From NCBI GenBank assembly GCA_016800925.1, contig JABCPU010000611.1:1-35182 (forward strand): a stretch of 35,182 bases of DNA, written 5' to 3'. Source of the stretch: Suillus spraguei (Eukaryota; Basidiomycota; Agaricomycetes; Boletales; Suillaceae). Every line of letters starts with the position of its first letter. Positions within the stretch are counted from its first letter, which is position 1. The position numbers and the translations under genes were made by a program. Shown piece after piece: positions 18,884 through 28,508 of this stretch. The notes beneath the pieces are model-generated. The model did no database searches, was not told the origin of the DNA, and saw only the letters and a program-made list of their open reading frames with translations.

Positions 18884-18891
18884 ATTATATA
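18884..18891 (-). promoter_or_regulatory. TATA-like box of the peptidase gene
   Basis: On the - strand TATATAAT lies about 35-42 bp upstream of the ATG at 18847-18849, followed by a short leader. Position fits a compact fungal promoter. Confidence 0.5.
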
Positions 18892-18893
18892 CT

Positions 18894-20627
18894 TCAAGTT
18901 ATGTGCCAGCAAACGCGATAACTGTGGCACGCACTATTTTGAAACATCCCCCCTCGAAAAGGGGATGATGAGGTAGCTCCAATCCAAGTCACGACATGAG
19001 TGCAAGGATTCAACCTCTCGATAAAGTGTGGTAAGAGACAGTTTGCTTTTATGTAACTCGCGTTCATTTCCATAGAGATGCCACCCATCATGGATACATT
19101 TCCCAGGTTGGTGTGGCGTTAGGAATAGCATTCATATGGGAGGGAAGTTGACTTTTGGAACTTAGGACTCAAACAGAATAACCTGACCAAACTAAGCATT
19201 TATTTTTGGTGGTAAAGGATCAACTACCCTACCAGTAGGGTTTATATACAGTAGGGGATCGAATATGATGGAATAGCGAAGAAGAAAAATAAGGTGAGTA
19301 AGAGAGAAACAAAACAACGGAAATTGGTTGCCATCATAATGAGCATTACAGTTAGTGTAGCAAGCGCTACTGAACGTTGAGGAGAGCGGTTGCAATGTGA
19401 CAGAGAAGCCTGGCGCAAATGACATGTAAAATCTTCTCCTGTTACATCACATAGCGTTCATGATGTGTCCTTGTTTCAGAGTGCCAGGTTATGCAGCCCG
19501 CTGGAATGTTCTGGTATTAGGGGATACAATCTGATAGGTCTGACACAACCGGAGGTGGCAAATCCCAAGGTGACAGTGCGTGGAAACGAGATACCCACGA
19601 GGACAGTAATTTGAGGCTCAACAGTCTGATCATTTTCTCGTTTTCTTCTGTGTGTGTCAAAGGTCTAGTGTACTGATACTGTATTTGTGGAGATGTACAT
19701 TGCATCCTGAGTTTCAGCTCCATTAGTGCGGGAAGGTACCTAAATGACTTCGAAATATGCGGGAGATTGGACAACTGGTCCTTGCCCTGTCTTTGTGGAA
19801 GTTGATTACAGTTCTGTGACTTGATCAACTTTCTTGAAGGCGTGATGCATCCAGGATAGTTCATCTGGGCAGTGGTACTTGGGTTTGTGTCTCTCGCTTG
19901 CATCTAACTTTTATTCATCATAATTATGTGCCAGTAACCAGTTTCAAGGACACAAGCTGGATACAGCCACGCAACTTTTGCTTAGCCTATATCATTTGTT
20001 CACTGCAATGCACGCCATAAGTTGAATCAAGGTCAGGTCAGCCATCCAACAAGCACCTCTTTCACGGCGATGATGACGCTCCTTGGAATCTGTCGTTCAA
20101 AAGGTGCGCTCTCATGGTTCCTTAGAATTGTTCATTTATATGCCTCCTGCAGGTTTTACTCTCGCTCACGGTATCTGTTGCCTGTTGTCGAGCCCTGGTG
20201 CCGCTCGTAGCAGAGTCAAATCCCTCGATATCTTCCATCCTGCATGTTCCACGCCCACCTTTTCCAGCCCTGCACTCCAAGCCGATGCTCTCATCTTTAC
20301 AGGAAACTCTGTTAGCGCCGGCATAAATTGCATCTCCACAGCCCACCTTTTTTTTCCCGCCACCTTCTCATCACTGATTTTTCTTCGTGGTTCTCAATAG
20401 TGACTTGGGAAATTTTGTCTATTTTCAGCCTTACCAAGCAAGGTGATGTCTGTGGGACAGGAACAGGAATGAACGAGAAGACGAGTCGGATGAGCACCAT
20501 TGTACTGTTTCCAGAATCCAGTGTATTTTCGTCCACCTTCTTTGTTCTACTGTACTATGAACCTGATAGTCTGTTCACCTGGGAAGATAACATCACATAC
20601 CGTGTGAGGGTGAAACGTGACTTGGTT
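18894..20627. other. Unassigned sequence between peptidase and repeat cluster
   Basis: No recognisable gene. The longest frames are a - strand 128-codon ORF (19517-19903) and a + strand 105-codon ORF (20083-20400), neither with a motif I recognise. There is a short perfect hairpin CCCTAC-CA-GTAGGG near 19227. It may be old repeat-derived DNA; no terminal structure was found. Confidence 0.4.
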
Positions 20628-20840
20628 GGGTTGGGCCATTGCAGAGAGACTCATTTTGGTGTTGTCAAGGTCAAAAGAAACAGTGAACATTGCAATAGAC
20701 AACATAAGTTACACACTATATGAGAATGAGCCATCACCAAAGCACCACCAGCATTGAAATCACACACTTCCTCATTGGACAGCAAGAGACTGTGACAAGC
20801 AGCCAACATTGGGCAAGCAAACCAAAAGACAAGAACACAT
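20628..20840. repeat. Direct repeat, copy 1 (about 213 bp)
   Basis: Begins GGGTTGGGCCAT and contains AAAGCACCACCAGCATTGAA. It matches 21044-21251 along its length with scattered substitutions and small indels. Its tail resembles the unit of the minisatellite at 21265. Confidence 0.8.
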
Positions 20841-21043
20841 GAAATGAAATTGCTAGCCAGATGATACCTGGACTTTGACGTCACATTATGATGGTCTCCA
20901 GGACATGAAGGAATTCATGGAAATGAGACGGCTGAAAAGGAGGCGAAATTGGCAGCCATGAGTAGAATGAACAATAATGAACGAGAGAACCTACCCTGAT
21001 ATCTCAGACATGGCACACTCCCACTCAGCATCTCCACTCTGAA

Positions 21044-21251
21044 GGGTTGGGCCATGGCAGAGAAACTCATTCCAGTGGTGTCAAGGTCAAAAAAACAGTA
21101 GACATTTCAACAGACAACATTACACACTGTATAAGAATGGGCTGTCGCCAAAGCACCACCAGCATTGAAATCATGCACTTCCTTTTTGTTGGGCAGCAGA
21201 TTGTGACAAGTTGTCAGCATCAGGCAAGCGAGCCAAAACACGAGAACACGA
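21044..21251. repeat. Direct repeat, copy 2 (about 208 bp)
   Basis: Second copy of the 20628-20840 repeat, same orientation, starts 416 bp apart. The 203 bp between them is not repeated. Confidence 0.8.
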
Positions 21252-21264
21252 GAACCACCACCAA

Positions 21265-21608
21265 CTGAGAGCAGGACACAGCCAGAACATCATTTAGCAT
21301 TGAGCCAAAAGGCTAGAAAATGGCACTCTCTGAGAGCAGAACACAGCCAGAGAATCATTAGCATCAAGTGAGCAAACCAAAAGAAGATAACACATACTCT
21401 GAGAGCGGGACACAACAAGAGTGCCATCAGGGTTTGGTATTAAGCGAGCCAAAAGATGAGAACATGCACTGGCTGGGAGTGGGATGTGACCAGCATATCA
21501 TCAGGGTTGAGTAAGTGAGCCAGCAAACAAAAAACGCACTGGCTGAGAGCAGGACATGGTCAGAACATCATCAACGTCAGGCAAGCAAGCCAAAAGACAA
21601 GAACAGCT
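21265..21608. repeat. Degenerate minisatellite, five units of 65-74 bp
   Basis: Units start at 21265, 21330, 21399, 21473 and 21543, each with a form of CTGAGAGCAGGACACAGCCAG, then CATCA, then GCAAGCAAGCCAAAAGA and GAACA. The units are diverged, so the array is old. The ends of the two 210-bp repeats upstream share the same core. Confidence 0.75.
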
Positions 21609-21887
21609 TACTACAGGACCTGATTTCACACTCCAAAGGTGAAACTAAATGCCTCGAATGTGAAGGCAACTCTAGGTTGATGGCAAAGCTGCTCTCATCT
21701 GACATGTGTTCAATGAGTGGAAGATGACTTGGCGAAATATTATCTTCAAATAAGAAGAGCATATTCAGATGGTCAAGAACACCATATCCATGGGCTGATT
21801 TGTGTTGGGACAGTATGTATTTCACTGGAAAATAAAGATCTGGAAAGGTTCATTTGAAAAGGGTCTGAAAAGGCCCTATTTGCATGT

Positions 21888-22619
21888 TGTTAAGATTGTA
21901 CTCAATAAAGGGTAAATCCGGAAGGGCTTGGCCTCAGCTCATGCGCTGTGCCCCTTTGCCGAGTATGGTGCCCTTAATTTCTATAGGGTCACACACATCT
22001 GGAGGAAGTCCGGATATAGGGATGTGAAGTGCGGCAGACTTCTGGACATAAGAGTGGGGAAGACTAAAGGCTACCACAGACAAAGTCTGGAGTAGAAACA
22101 GACAGTATAAAGACTACCTGAAGATAGAGCCAGAGGTATGACCGAGGATGGAGGTCTAAGGCCTGGAGATGGACAAGAGACTAAGTTCAAGTCTGGAAGA
22201 GGTTCAGAGGCGGACTAAGTCCAGAGGAATGAGTAGGAACTAAGTTGATATTTGAACTGAAGTACTACAGAGATTTACAGGTGGTTTATATACTATAAAT
22301 AGTTACAGAAAGATCAGTCAGCACAGTATGAGGCTATGTACAAAACATATGCAAAGTCCAACAGAACATAAGTAAATGAAACTCAGAGATGAAGTGAAGT
22401 AACGGATCAGTAAGCAGATGGAATACAGAGATAGCCAGAGAGCTGGACTTGTGAATGTACAAACAGAGTTATTACGAATGGAGGTAGATCAGGAGATAGA
22501 GAGGAGCATAGGTCCAGACATCTGGTTATTGAAGGGAGGAAGCGCAGGATATGCAGGTCCAGACATCTGGACTTCTGAGAAGTCGGATCGGAGATCATGT
22601 CTGGATATGGTATGCGACA
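21888..22619 (-). repeat. Solo LTR related to element E (732 bp)
   Basis: Runs TGTTAAGATT to GCGACA, aligns along its length with E's LTR but is clearly diverged, and is flanked on both sides by CATGT (21883-21887 and 22620-22624). It keeps the TATA box (22285-22292) and the RNA-start 11-mer (22248-22258) at the same 27-bp spacing. A solo LTR with duplication indicates insertion followed by LTR-LTR recombination. Confidence 0.9.
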
Positions 22620-22656
22620 CATGTATTAGTTCTCAAATTTGGCCACAGGTCTCTGG

Positions 22657-22683
22657 ATTATTATTATTATTATTATTATTATT
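22657..22683. repeat. (ATT)9 microsatellite
   Basis: Nine perfect ATT units, 33 bp beyond the solo LTR's duplication. Confidence 0.95.
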
Positions 22684-23217
22684 TGGAAAAGCGAGTTTAT
22701 TATGTAATAACTGACACTGTCTAGCCTTACATAAACACTTATAGCAGTACTAAAGTACCATCCAAGGAAAAATGCTCTTACACACACACTATCCATAGCA
22801 CAGTGTGGGGCTCCATTTACTGCCTGGTTACCTCATTCCGTGAGGTCCTGTGCAGTCTGATACCCACTAAAACCTCATAATTCATTATCCAGGCTTTGCT
22901 TTCTTGCGGGGTTGTTATGATTACATTTGACCATGTGGTTTGAGTTTGGGTATGTGTCTTTGGTTGTCGCTCTAACACTTTATGATGAGAATATTTGAAC
23001 AGCAAATATATTAGGACAGAGCCACAAAGTGAAATGTATGAGTGCTAAGATGTTTGGGTGACAGCGTGCAGCACTAACTGGCCTCGATTGAAGATCTGCC
23101 CAAGAGAGGAGGTGAGCTGTGAATCCCCAAAAATGGTAGGAGTCTGCGACAATGCATCACAGTGAAGCTGCAGACACCTGACATAGTAGGAGGAGGGACT
23201 CACAATATGAGGATGGG
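22684..23217. other. Unassigned 3' flank of the YR retrotransposon
   Basis: No gene seen. It probably holds the end of the YR element, but no split or inverted terminal repeat could be recognised. Confidence 0.35.
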
Positions 23218-24922
23218 CTAACTGCTTCTGGGCATTGATAGATGAATAAATTCTTCATGAAGATTTGGAACAGCTTGCATGTGCGGTGCGAGGATCTGTG
23301 CATGTTTCTGCAGGTATAATTGAAAAGCATCGCTAGCCCACTGGCCTTTCATTTTGACAACTTCGAAAGGAATATTCTGGAGTAGGTATTCAAGTGTGGA
23401 ACCTATGCAGATGCTGTGTCCTTACAATGGGTTCAGGTCTGCTGCTTGGGCCAAGCGGCCCACAAACTTCTGCATTGTTAGTGGGTGGTAGCCTTTCTTG
23501 AATCAGTAGGTGAATAGAGCTCCTTCAGGGGGAGGCTTGTTGACTCGCAGGTGCTGGAGGAGGGCTTGCTCTGGGTCAGAGGGACTATTCTGCTGGGCGA
23601 AAGACACATCTTCTCCCTCTCTGGAGGTCTTGGTGCGAGGTATGTGAAAGACTCTCATTGGGAGATTGTTATGATCTCATTTGATCCGCATATCTGACAG
23701 CTTAATGTGTATGTCAGGGTCAAAGGACATTAAGGTGGGGACTGTAACTTCTCCCATGCAGGTGGTGCAGTAGAAGGCTGTTGTTAAGCAACTATACACT
23801 GCCACATCTAAAGGTGTGTTGAGGTTTAGTTTGTTGTGGAGTGAGCATATGAAGTTGATGGTGTAGGGACAATGCTTCTTGTGCTTTGATGCATGCGGGG
23901 CGAGGTTCTCTGATGCCTTGAGGAGGGCGTCAATCTGTTGGTTATTGAGGGACCAATCTAAACCATGCAGGATGTGCCATGCTTGGACTCCGAATATGTA
24001 GTTCACAATCCTCTTGCCAGAGTATGAACCTGCTATGAGGGTAATAAATGCAGAAATGAGGGTTGATGATGCTGGTGCATGTTCTTCTTCTGGGATTGAG
24101 TGCTGTAAGAACCAGTAAGGCTCCAGCTGCAAGTTTTGTAGGGTGTGGGACCTGCTAAGATAAGAACATGCTGAATGGTTAGATGAGTTGTTAGTGATTG
24201 TTATGCAATATGGAGAGCTATAATTCTGTGATGAAAGACAATAGACTTCAATGATAATGATAAGAATGAGTGTGATACGAGAATGAGACTGGACTTGTGA
24301 GACTGATCTGATTGCCTGTAGAAACAAGTGTACATGAGCTATTTTATAGTATGAAACGCTAAGGGTCCTTGGGTATGGAAAGGCCAAACAATTAGGTGAG
24401 GACAGTTGCAGAAGGATGTGGTGTTGAGCCTGACAGGGTAGAGTAGAGAGAAAGGAGAGAAAGTATGAAAATTGAGTGAGTGACAATATGAAGGGGTATG
24501 ATATTTGACAGAGTTAACGAGAGTTTTGCTTGTTTTTGACAGATTCCAGATGACTAAGTGACAAGAGGGCGATGGAGATGCACTAAGGGCCAATATGCGA
24601 TGAATGGATGACAACAAATGACAATGGAATCAAGATGAGGCAGTGGTCATTGATGGTGGTGAAGGTAAGCATTAATTTTGCTATTTCCGGACACAGATGC
24701 TTGGTAATCACTACAGCGTGAGTCGCAGTATACATGGTACACTAGGAGTCTGGAACTGTATGACACATGGGTGCTTTCAGCCCATGCATGCCACATCACG
24801 TCTTGGATGCGTGATATGTCTTCTGCTGCGAGGGAATTTGGCCTAAGTCTTTGTGTGACTAAGGTCCAGAGACAGAGATGTAGCTCAGCTGCACAGTGTG
24901 GGTGGAGAGCAGAAGGGATCAA
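23218..24922 (-). pseudogene. Tyrosine recombinase of the YR retrotransposon, interrupted
   Basis: The N-terminal SAM-like core-binding part (WAESTHVSYSSRLLVYHVYCDS) is separated by a 617-bp insertion from IPEEEHAPAS, YSGKRIVNYIFGVQAWHILHG and the catalytic domain. The catalytic part runs to TAG at 23218. In GHSICIG (about 23407-23418) the Arg of the HxxR motif is Cys, and in TTCMGEV (codon at 23758-23760) the first catalytic Arg is also Cys; both codons are TGC where CGC is the simple ancestor. The tyrosine region LYLQKHAQILAP remains. Three in-frame stops (TGA at 23677, TGA in FTY*FKK, TAA before GHS) are also C-to-T explainable. The enzyme would have integrated circular cDNA. Confidence 0.85.
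24097..24723. mobile_element. 617-bp insertion in the recombinase gene (MITE-like), with TGAGT duplication
   Basis: The insert spans 24102-24718, flanked by TGAGT at 24097-24101 and 24719-24723. Its ends read GCTGTAAG and CTACAGCG, giving a short imperfect inverted repeat (GCTGTA/TACAGC). Removing the insert and one TGAGT makes the recombinase frame continuous (CDS then IPEEE) with no lost or extra base. It has no coding capacity I recognise. The superfamily is undetermined; a non-autonomous DNA transposon is the best guess. Confidence 0.72.
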
Positions 24923-24997
24923 GTTGAGATCAGGAGGATAAGCTAGGTAAGACTTATAATCAACTGTTATCTATCTTGCGTGATTAGTTAGGACATA

Positions 24998-26064
24998 CTA
25001 TATTTTCGACATTTGGGAGAGTTCTTCTCCCTGCTGTTCAAGGACACAATTTTTGAGAGTGCGCTTGGCATATTGGAGCATGTCTCGAGTTTTGGCAGTC
25101 GAGAGAATTGTGTTGGGAGTGTGAGTGTCCTTGCTTTTGTTTGCATGTACAGGGGCATCGAAGTCGATGACGAACTCCCTGATAGAGGGAGGGATAGGAA
25201 TGGGGGGCAAAAGCAGGGAGTGTGGAGGATATCTTCCATGTGATGGGTTATCCGCAGGGTTGAGAATGCCAGGGACATAGCATGTGAGGATGATGCAGGC
25301 AGTGGATTGAGTGGCAGCATGAATGTGTCTGAATATGTAGTTTGTGGGGTGGTTGCGGCTATGTCCCTTCCACCAGCCTTCCATGACCCCTCTGTTTTCT
25401 CCGTAAACCTTGAAGCAAGGGATTGGGACGGATCATGATGCTTGGATGATGCTGAGGACCAGGAATTTGAATCCAATGGCTTCGGCCCATCTGATGTCGC
25501 GCCTGTCGTTCTTCCATCCTGGTATGAGATGCCAGGCTTGCCACCAACCATTGACCCAAATTGTAATTCCCATGCCCGAACTAGCATCAGAGTTGGAATT
25601 GGGATCTGTGAATGTGCAGGGACCCTGGATAGGCCTGCTGATGGTGGACTGGCAAAGAGATGCGGACCACCATCTGAGGTCGGCAGCACAATTCTTAGGT
25701 GGGGTATGTGGCACAAGAGGATGGTCACCAAAAATGGAGAGCATGGCTTCCAATTCAGTGATGTAGGCTCTGCCTGCTGGGAGAATGAGCGAAGCATGTA
25801 GTAACTTATTATGGAGTTTCTGGACTTTGAGGAGTATGTGGCAGGGTTGAGAGTCCCATGCCATAATGGTGTCCAGGTACTTCTTCTTCTTGCTATCTGG
25901 AATCTTGATCGTGTGCTCATTGAGATTCCATGTGAATCCTGTGAACGGTGGGTCTGGGTAGAACTTAATGTCTTTGGATACCTCCCAGGGATTACCTGTC
26001 TGGGCAGAGACAGCACTGATGTCATCCATGCAGCAGGAAAATTTGGCATCTTCCACCAACCGGG
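24998..26064 (-). pseudogene. RT-RNase H of the YR retrotransposon, 5' truncated
   Basis: One - strand frame with a single TGA at 25433-25435. It starts within RT just before CCMDDISAVS, the catalytic aspartate pair. GFTWNLNEHTIKIPDSKK and KLHNKLLHASLILPAGRAY follow, typical of YR retrotransposon RT. RNase H contains SDASSG-like DASSGMGI and RDIRWAEA, then after the TGA KVYGENRGVMEGWWKG, HAATQSTACI and LNPADNPSHG. It ends 75 bp before the recombinase frame. Family sequence has an Arg-like codon at the TGA, so CGA-to-TGA is likely. Confidence 0.82.
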
Positions 26065-26477
26065 GCAATGCGTTTCCATTGACAACTCCCACCATCGTCT
26101 TCAAGCAATACGAACACGTGATGCTCCGCAACAGAAGAAGAAGAACTATGGAAATGCGCGTTACATACCTAATCGTGACTCCAATGCAATGGTCGTAGAT
26201 TGTATCTCCGACATGGAGAGATCCGAATGTATGAAGAAGGGACAATGCTTTGGATGCAAGAAGACAGGACACCGCATTCATAACTGTCCTGAAAGAAAGA
26301 AGAAGAAGATGAAGAAACTGTGAGGCGGATTGTAGAGGATTTTTGAACTGGAGAAACAAAGATTCGACGTATGTTTCTCCCAATGCTTTACTAAGACTTG
26401 TACGCGCTGTAGGTGAAAGAAAAGAACTTCGAGTCCCTATCACCCTTCACTCGCGTACTCGCTTAAAATCTGTCGAC
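26065..26477 (+). pseudogene. gag: A-family gag/protease fragment (element F)
   Basis: Homologous to about 917-1352 of element A. It includes an intact zinc knuckle, CFGCKKTGHRIHNC (CX2CX4HX4C), at about 26246-26287 and a basic KKKMKKL tail. It stops at GTCGAC in the start of the protease, where the inverted LTR of copy B begins. The left edge joins the YR element's RT in opposite orientation. A larger truncated copy may continue past the right window edge. Confidence 0.82.
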
Positions 26478-26949
26478 TGTTACGAACTGGGGTGGCGTCA
26501 CCAGCGACAGTGAAAAGACACAGACGGTCTGCTGGGAGTTCTTACAATATCCAGAAGAGGATAAGGTGAAAGTACAAGGAACGCGTTCCGAGTACGATCA
26601 AGGGTTCAGCCTCAATGAGAGTCAAGAGGTATCCGCGAGAATAGAGACTAAGGCTAAGGAGTGCTTAGACTTAGAGACGATTCAAGACGACTTAGGTTGG
26701 GGACCTAAGCGAAGGAGATTCCAGGTAAAACCCAGTAAGATTAAAGTAGGGAATCTACTACAAGTACACTGTGCTTAAATAGGCCAATATGTGCGCACAG
26801 ACCAAGAGAGACATGAGAATGTAAGTGCGTATCCAAAGAAGGAAGGCAACTATAGTACAGATGCGTTGAGCATATGAGTCGGATCATGTTACGTAATATA
26901 CAAGGTAAATGAAGTAAGAAAATGAATAGGGGTATGTACGATTGTAACA
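26478..26949 (-). repeat. LTR of copy B (472 bp)
   Basis: Reverse complement of the A-family LTR, bounded by TGTTACGAAC and GATTGTAACA. It directly interrupts the gag/protease fragment at GTCGAC. The polypurine tract AAAAAGGGG follows on the inner side at about 26950-26962. Confidence 0.93.
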
Positions 26950-27035
26950 TTACCCCTTTTTATACGTAAAGTCACCGACTTTACTCATCTTGGTTCGCAT
27001 AGTAAACCGGATCATCACTCCATTCGTAGTCTTCG

Positions 27036-28436
27036 TCAGCAAAGGATCCACTCCTCATATACCGGCTTCTTCCAGACCAGCGCGTCGTTTGGAGTCCCTT
27101 CTCTTTTCTGCTTGAATACGTTCATCGTCAAGCTGCTGCTCCCAAGCGTGAGTGCGTCATAGAATCCCTCGTCTTTCCAAGTTAACTCGAAGGGAGGGGC
27201 CCAACTCGTTTGGGCAATAAAGAGATAAATGAGTCGGCGACCAATACCTGCAAACCTTGCACTGATATTCCGCACAATTCTTTTGACGATGTCCTAGCAA
27301 CCCACAGACCGGCACTTCATATTCTCGTCAGGGTTGGAATGAACTTTGCGTAAGGGAGACGGAGAAATGATAGGCGTAGGGCTAGTAGATCTGGCGCGCT
27401 TCTTTCCCTTGTTCTTCTTCATACGTTTTAAGGCAAGGGTGTTAGCTCGCTTGAGTTGCGCCTGTTGAGTGGGAGATAACGTGTATGCTGACATGGGGAG
27501 GTCCGGGGTAACTGCTCGTTCAGCAGCAGTAAGAAGCTCGTCGGAGGAAGATGAGGAAGTTATGCCAAATCTTTTACTAAGACCGGTGAGACAGGGTCCA
27601 TTGGACCGAATGACGATGGAATAGACATTGGGGGATGTATGTGAAGGTCGCGAAGTCGAGGGCCGAGTGTTACAACTCAGTGGTAGGGATACCTAGTAAT
27701 TTAGCGGCCTCGCACTGCTCTTTTGTGCAGGGTTCATACAGCCAATCAGGGCAGTCAAGAGAGGTCGTGGCGGGAGGTGTGAAGCTGGTCGTTCGATGGG
27801 AGATGGGGTTCGAGGAGATGCAAGGTCTGCTTGTGTCTGCTGCAAATCAGTGATGGCTTCTTCCACTAGGTTTCTGCTGCTCTGGTTTCAGCGACTGACT
27901 GCTGGATGGTATCGACAACTGTATTGGTGAGTTGCCCAATTTCTTGCACAGCAGGTGTAAGCCAGCAAAGGCATCAAGACTAGAATAGATGCGCGAAGAG
28001 CGGGTGCTGGAACAGGAAGTGGCATATCTCTTTGCGGAGAGGGAGGTCGAGCAACGCCTGCTCGACGTTCGGCAATGATGTGAATAGCTTCTTCAACATC
28101 ATTCTTAAAGGAATCGGGAAGCAACAGCATAGCGTAAGCACGAATGCGTTTTTGGAGATGAATGAAACGGTGACGGAGTGTGATTTCTGTAGTTTCTTTG
28201 GCAGTGGCTTCGATGAGGGCTGCAGTGCGGATGATGTTAACATGAGTAGAGCGGGGAAGGCACCTCTTTCGGTGAGAATTCTGTCGATTTCGAGGGCATG
28301 TCCCTCACAGAGGATGGCGGCTTCGATGTAAGAGTATTGTCGATTTCTGCAGTGAGAGTTCCATATTGTTCAGCTTCAGAGTCGGAGTCGTTGGTGGCAG
28401 CACGACGGGTGTAATGTAAGCAGTGGGGAAAGACAT
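27036..28436 (-). pseudogene. Copy B third ORF: zinc-knuckle protein
   Basis: Starts at the ATG 28434-28436 and ends near 27040 on the - strand, with frameshifts. It shares with A's third ORF the conserved segment MLLLPDSFKNDVEEAIHII, the NKGKKRARSTSPTP basic tract, DENMKCR before the first knuckle, and the terminal TWKDEGFYDAL box. Several one-base differences from copy C break the frame at different places. Confidence 0.72.
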
Positions 28437-28508
28437 TTCAATGTTGGTAGTTGATCAAGTGCTAGTGCGAGTTGATTGACTGAAGGTAATCAGAGGGCAT
28501 GTTGCTTC

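Larger units (their letters stand above)
23218..26064 (-). mobile_element. 5'-truncated tyrosine-recombinase retrotransposon (DIRS/Ngaro-like)
   Basis: On the - strand an RT-RNase H frame is followed by a tyrosine recombinase, the arrangement of DIRS/Ngaro retrotransposons known in fungi. No integrase or LTR is present. The 5' side, including the first RT blocks, is missing at 26064, where A-family gag sequence begins. Damage is dominated by nonsense codons explainable by C-to-T changes, plus one 617-bp insertion. Confidence 0.82.

Noticed and set aside
19517..19903. 128-codon - strand ORF
   Set aside because: Composition and lack of motifs do not separate it from chance in an unassigned region.
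21265..21608. CRISPR-like array
   Set aside because: Units are contiguous and diverged without conserved repeat-spacer structure; it is a minisatellite in a eukaryotic setting.
24988..26085. 365-codon - strand ORF over the YR element
   Set aside because: It lies in a different frame from the recognisable RT-RNase H motifs, has no motif of its own and is a shadow frame.
25811..26323. 170-codon + strand ORF ending in a zinc knuckle
   Set aside because: Its first half is antisense RT sequence and only the second half is gag, so it is a chimera created by the 26065 junction.
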